The position numbers and the translations under genes are program-made. Positions 63,284-64,000 of a stretch of 64,000 bases of DNA are shown one piece after another. The stretch's first letter is position 1; each line of letters begins with the position of its first letter. The notes under the pieces were generated by a model that was given only the letters and a program-made list of their open reading frames with translations, ran no database searches and was not told the origin of the DNA. Source of the DNA: Seramator thermalis (GTDB lineage: Bacteria; Bacteroidota; Bacteroidia; Bacteroidales; Dysgonomonadaceae); NCBI RefSeq assembly GCF_004138125.1, contig NZ_RXHS01000008.1, forward strand, positions 1 to 64,000. The letters run 5' to 3'.

Positions 63284-64000
63284 TTATTTTCCCATATTCC
63301 GGTATTCTAAAGGAGTCAGGCCGACTCTTTTTTTAAAGAATGATAAGAAATATTCATAGGAACTAAAATTGAGATGATAGGCAATTTCTTTGACCGATAA
63401 GTTTGATTCGATTAGCAGTTCCTTAGACTTTCTGAGTTTTAATTCCTGAAAATATTGTGAGGGTGCAAATCCGGTGTATTCTTTAAATACTTTTCTGAAC
63501 CAGGAATAGCTCGTTCCCAAATTCGAAGCTATTTCGTGAATATCAATTTCTTTATTGATATTTTCGAGCATGATCACTTTGGCCCGCTCAACTATTTGAG
63601 TGGTTTCTTTGGAATCAGAATCTTTATTATAGGACAGATAAAGTATAGATCCCAGAATATTGAGAACAATACCTGATAAATGTTGCTGAGACGCCTTTTT
63701 ATCCTCTTTAGCAACTTTGATTGCTGTCGAATATAAGTCAACCAATTCTTCGCTTACGCCGATGTCGAATATTTGTTTCTCCGTTGATATAAATCCATTG
63801 GCAACAATATTATCGATAATGCGGCCTTCGAATCCGATATAATATTCATTCCATCCGGTTTCGTAGGAAGGGCAGTAGGTATGCCATTGACCCGGAAAGA
63901 GAAGAATAGCTTGACCTTTCTCGATGGTGGTTTTTTTGGTAGATTCCGAAGTAAAAGTCCCTTTTCCTTTGCTGATATAAAGAATTTGATATTCAGATAA
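63284..64000 (-). CDS. AraC-family transcriptional regulator (5' end outside window)
   Basis: The minus-strand frame is open from the stop at 63284 to the right window edge, giving at least 238 residues. The upstream part is an AraC-type cupin sensor domain: EYQILYISKGKGTF, QAILLFPGQWHTYCPSYE, WNEYYIGFEGRIIDNIV. The C-terminal part has two helix-turn-helix motifs: IDIHEIASNLGTSYSWFRKV (first) and SVKEIAYHLNFSSYEYFLS with FFKKRVGLTPLEYR (second). Adjacent and co-directional with two rhamnosidase genes, it is the natural candidate for their sugar-responsive activator; rhamnose as inducer is inference. Confidence 0.9.
   Translation of the reverse strand, partial: LSEYQILYISKGKGTFTSESTKKTTIEKGQAILLFPGQWHTYCPSYETGWNEYYIGFEGRIIDNIVANGFISTEKQIFDIGVSEELVDLYSTAIKVAKEDKKASQQHLSGIVLNILGSILYLSYNKDSDSKETTQIVERAKVIMLENINKEIDIHEIASNLGTSYSWFRKVFKEYTGFAPSQYFQELKLRKSKELLIESNLSVKEIAYHLNFSSYEYFLSFFKKRVGLTPLEYRNMGK

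Overview
The window is a stretch of a Bacteroidales-type chromosome (phylum Bacteroidota), most likely from an anaerobic, H2-evolving fermenter related to the Dysgonomonadaceae/Porphyromonadaceae. This rests on TAnnTTTG -7 promoter elements before many genes, the absence of obvious Shine-Dalgarno sequences, and typical family content (DUF1573, large alpha-2-macroglobulin, GH78 lipoproteins, NfeD-FloA, 7TMR-HD protein). The family-level placement is inference from gene content; no rRNA gene is present.

Layout. 1-1003: right end of an IS21-family element (istB, terminal repeats) abutting a broken WYL-type regulator. 1118-4259: gltX and overlapping pabB-pabC. 4260-7828: two copies of a composite intergenic repeat flanking a 7TMR-HD (PgpH-like) gene. 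7829-10387: TlpA-like thioredoxin lipoprotein and guaA (minus strand). 10587-17276: TPR/PD40 protein, nfeD-like gene, floA, nucleoside phosphorylase and an M16 peptidase (plus strand). 17398-19505: an IS1634-like element. 19987-28484: a ten-gene minus-strand operon for a trimeric electron-bifurcating [FeFe] hydrogenase (HydA, HydB, HydC), preceded in the same operon by a regulatory-looking module: two DRTGG proteins, two GHKL ATPases, a PHP-domain protein, a HydS-like [FeFe] hydrogenase homologue without the proton-relay cysteine, and a small thioredoxin-like ferredoxin. 28878-33846: lysS, gpsA, pgi and a HAD phosphatase. 33976-38334: a single-polypeptide CarA-CarB fusion. 38692-39954: pgk. 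40373-45797: a second trimeric hydrogenase (HydC2, HydB2, HydA2) whose HydB2 is fused to a GltD/NfnB-like FAD/NAD(P)H module. 46306-49638: pheT and a YebC-family gene, then tRNA-Glu(CTC). 49781-57292: meaB, a DUF1573 gene and a 1955-aa alpha-2-macroglobulin (minus strand). 57636-64000: two GH78 rhamnosidases and an AraC-family regulator cut by the window edge.

How the genes work together. Both hydrogenase operons start from the same promoter design: an identical 20-bp palindrome (TTAAAGAAATAATTCTTTAA or its complement) lies 14 or 16 nt upstream of an identical -7 element, TACATTTG, and both transcripts would have leaders of about 175-190 nt. This predicts one regulator controlling a conventional NADH/ferredoxin hydrogenase and a second enzyme that may also exchange electrons with NADP(H). 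The HydS/DRTGG/PHP/ATPase module is the best candidate for a little-described redox or H2-sensing circuit here.
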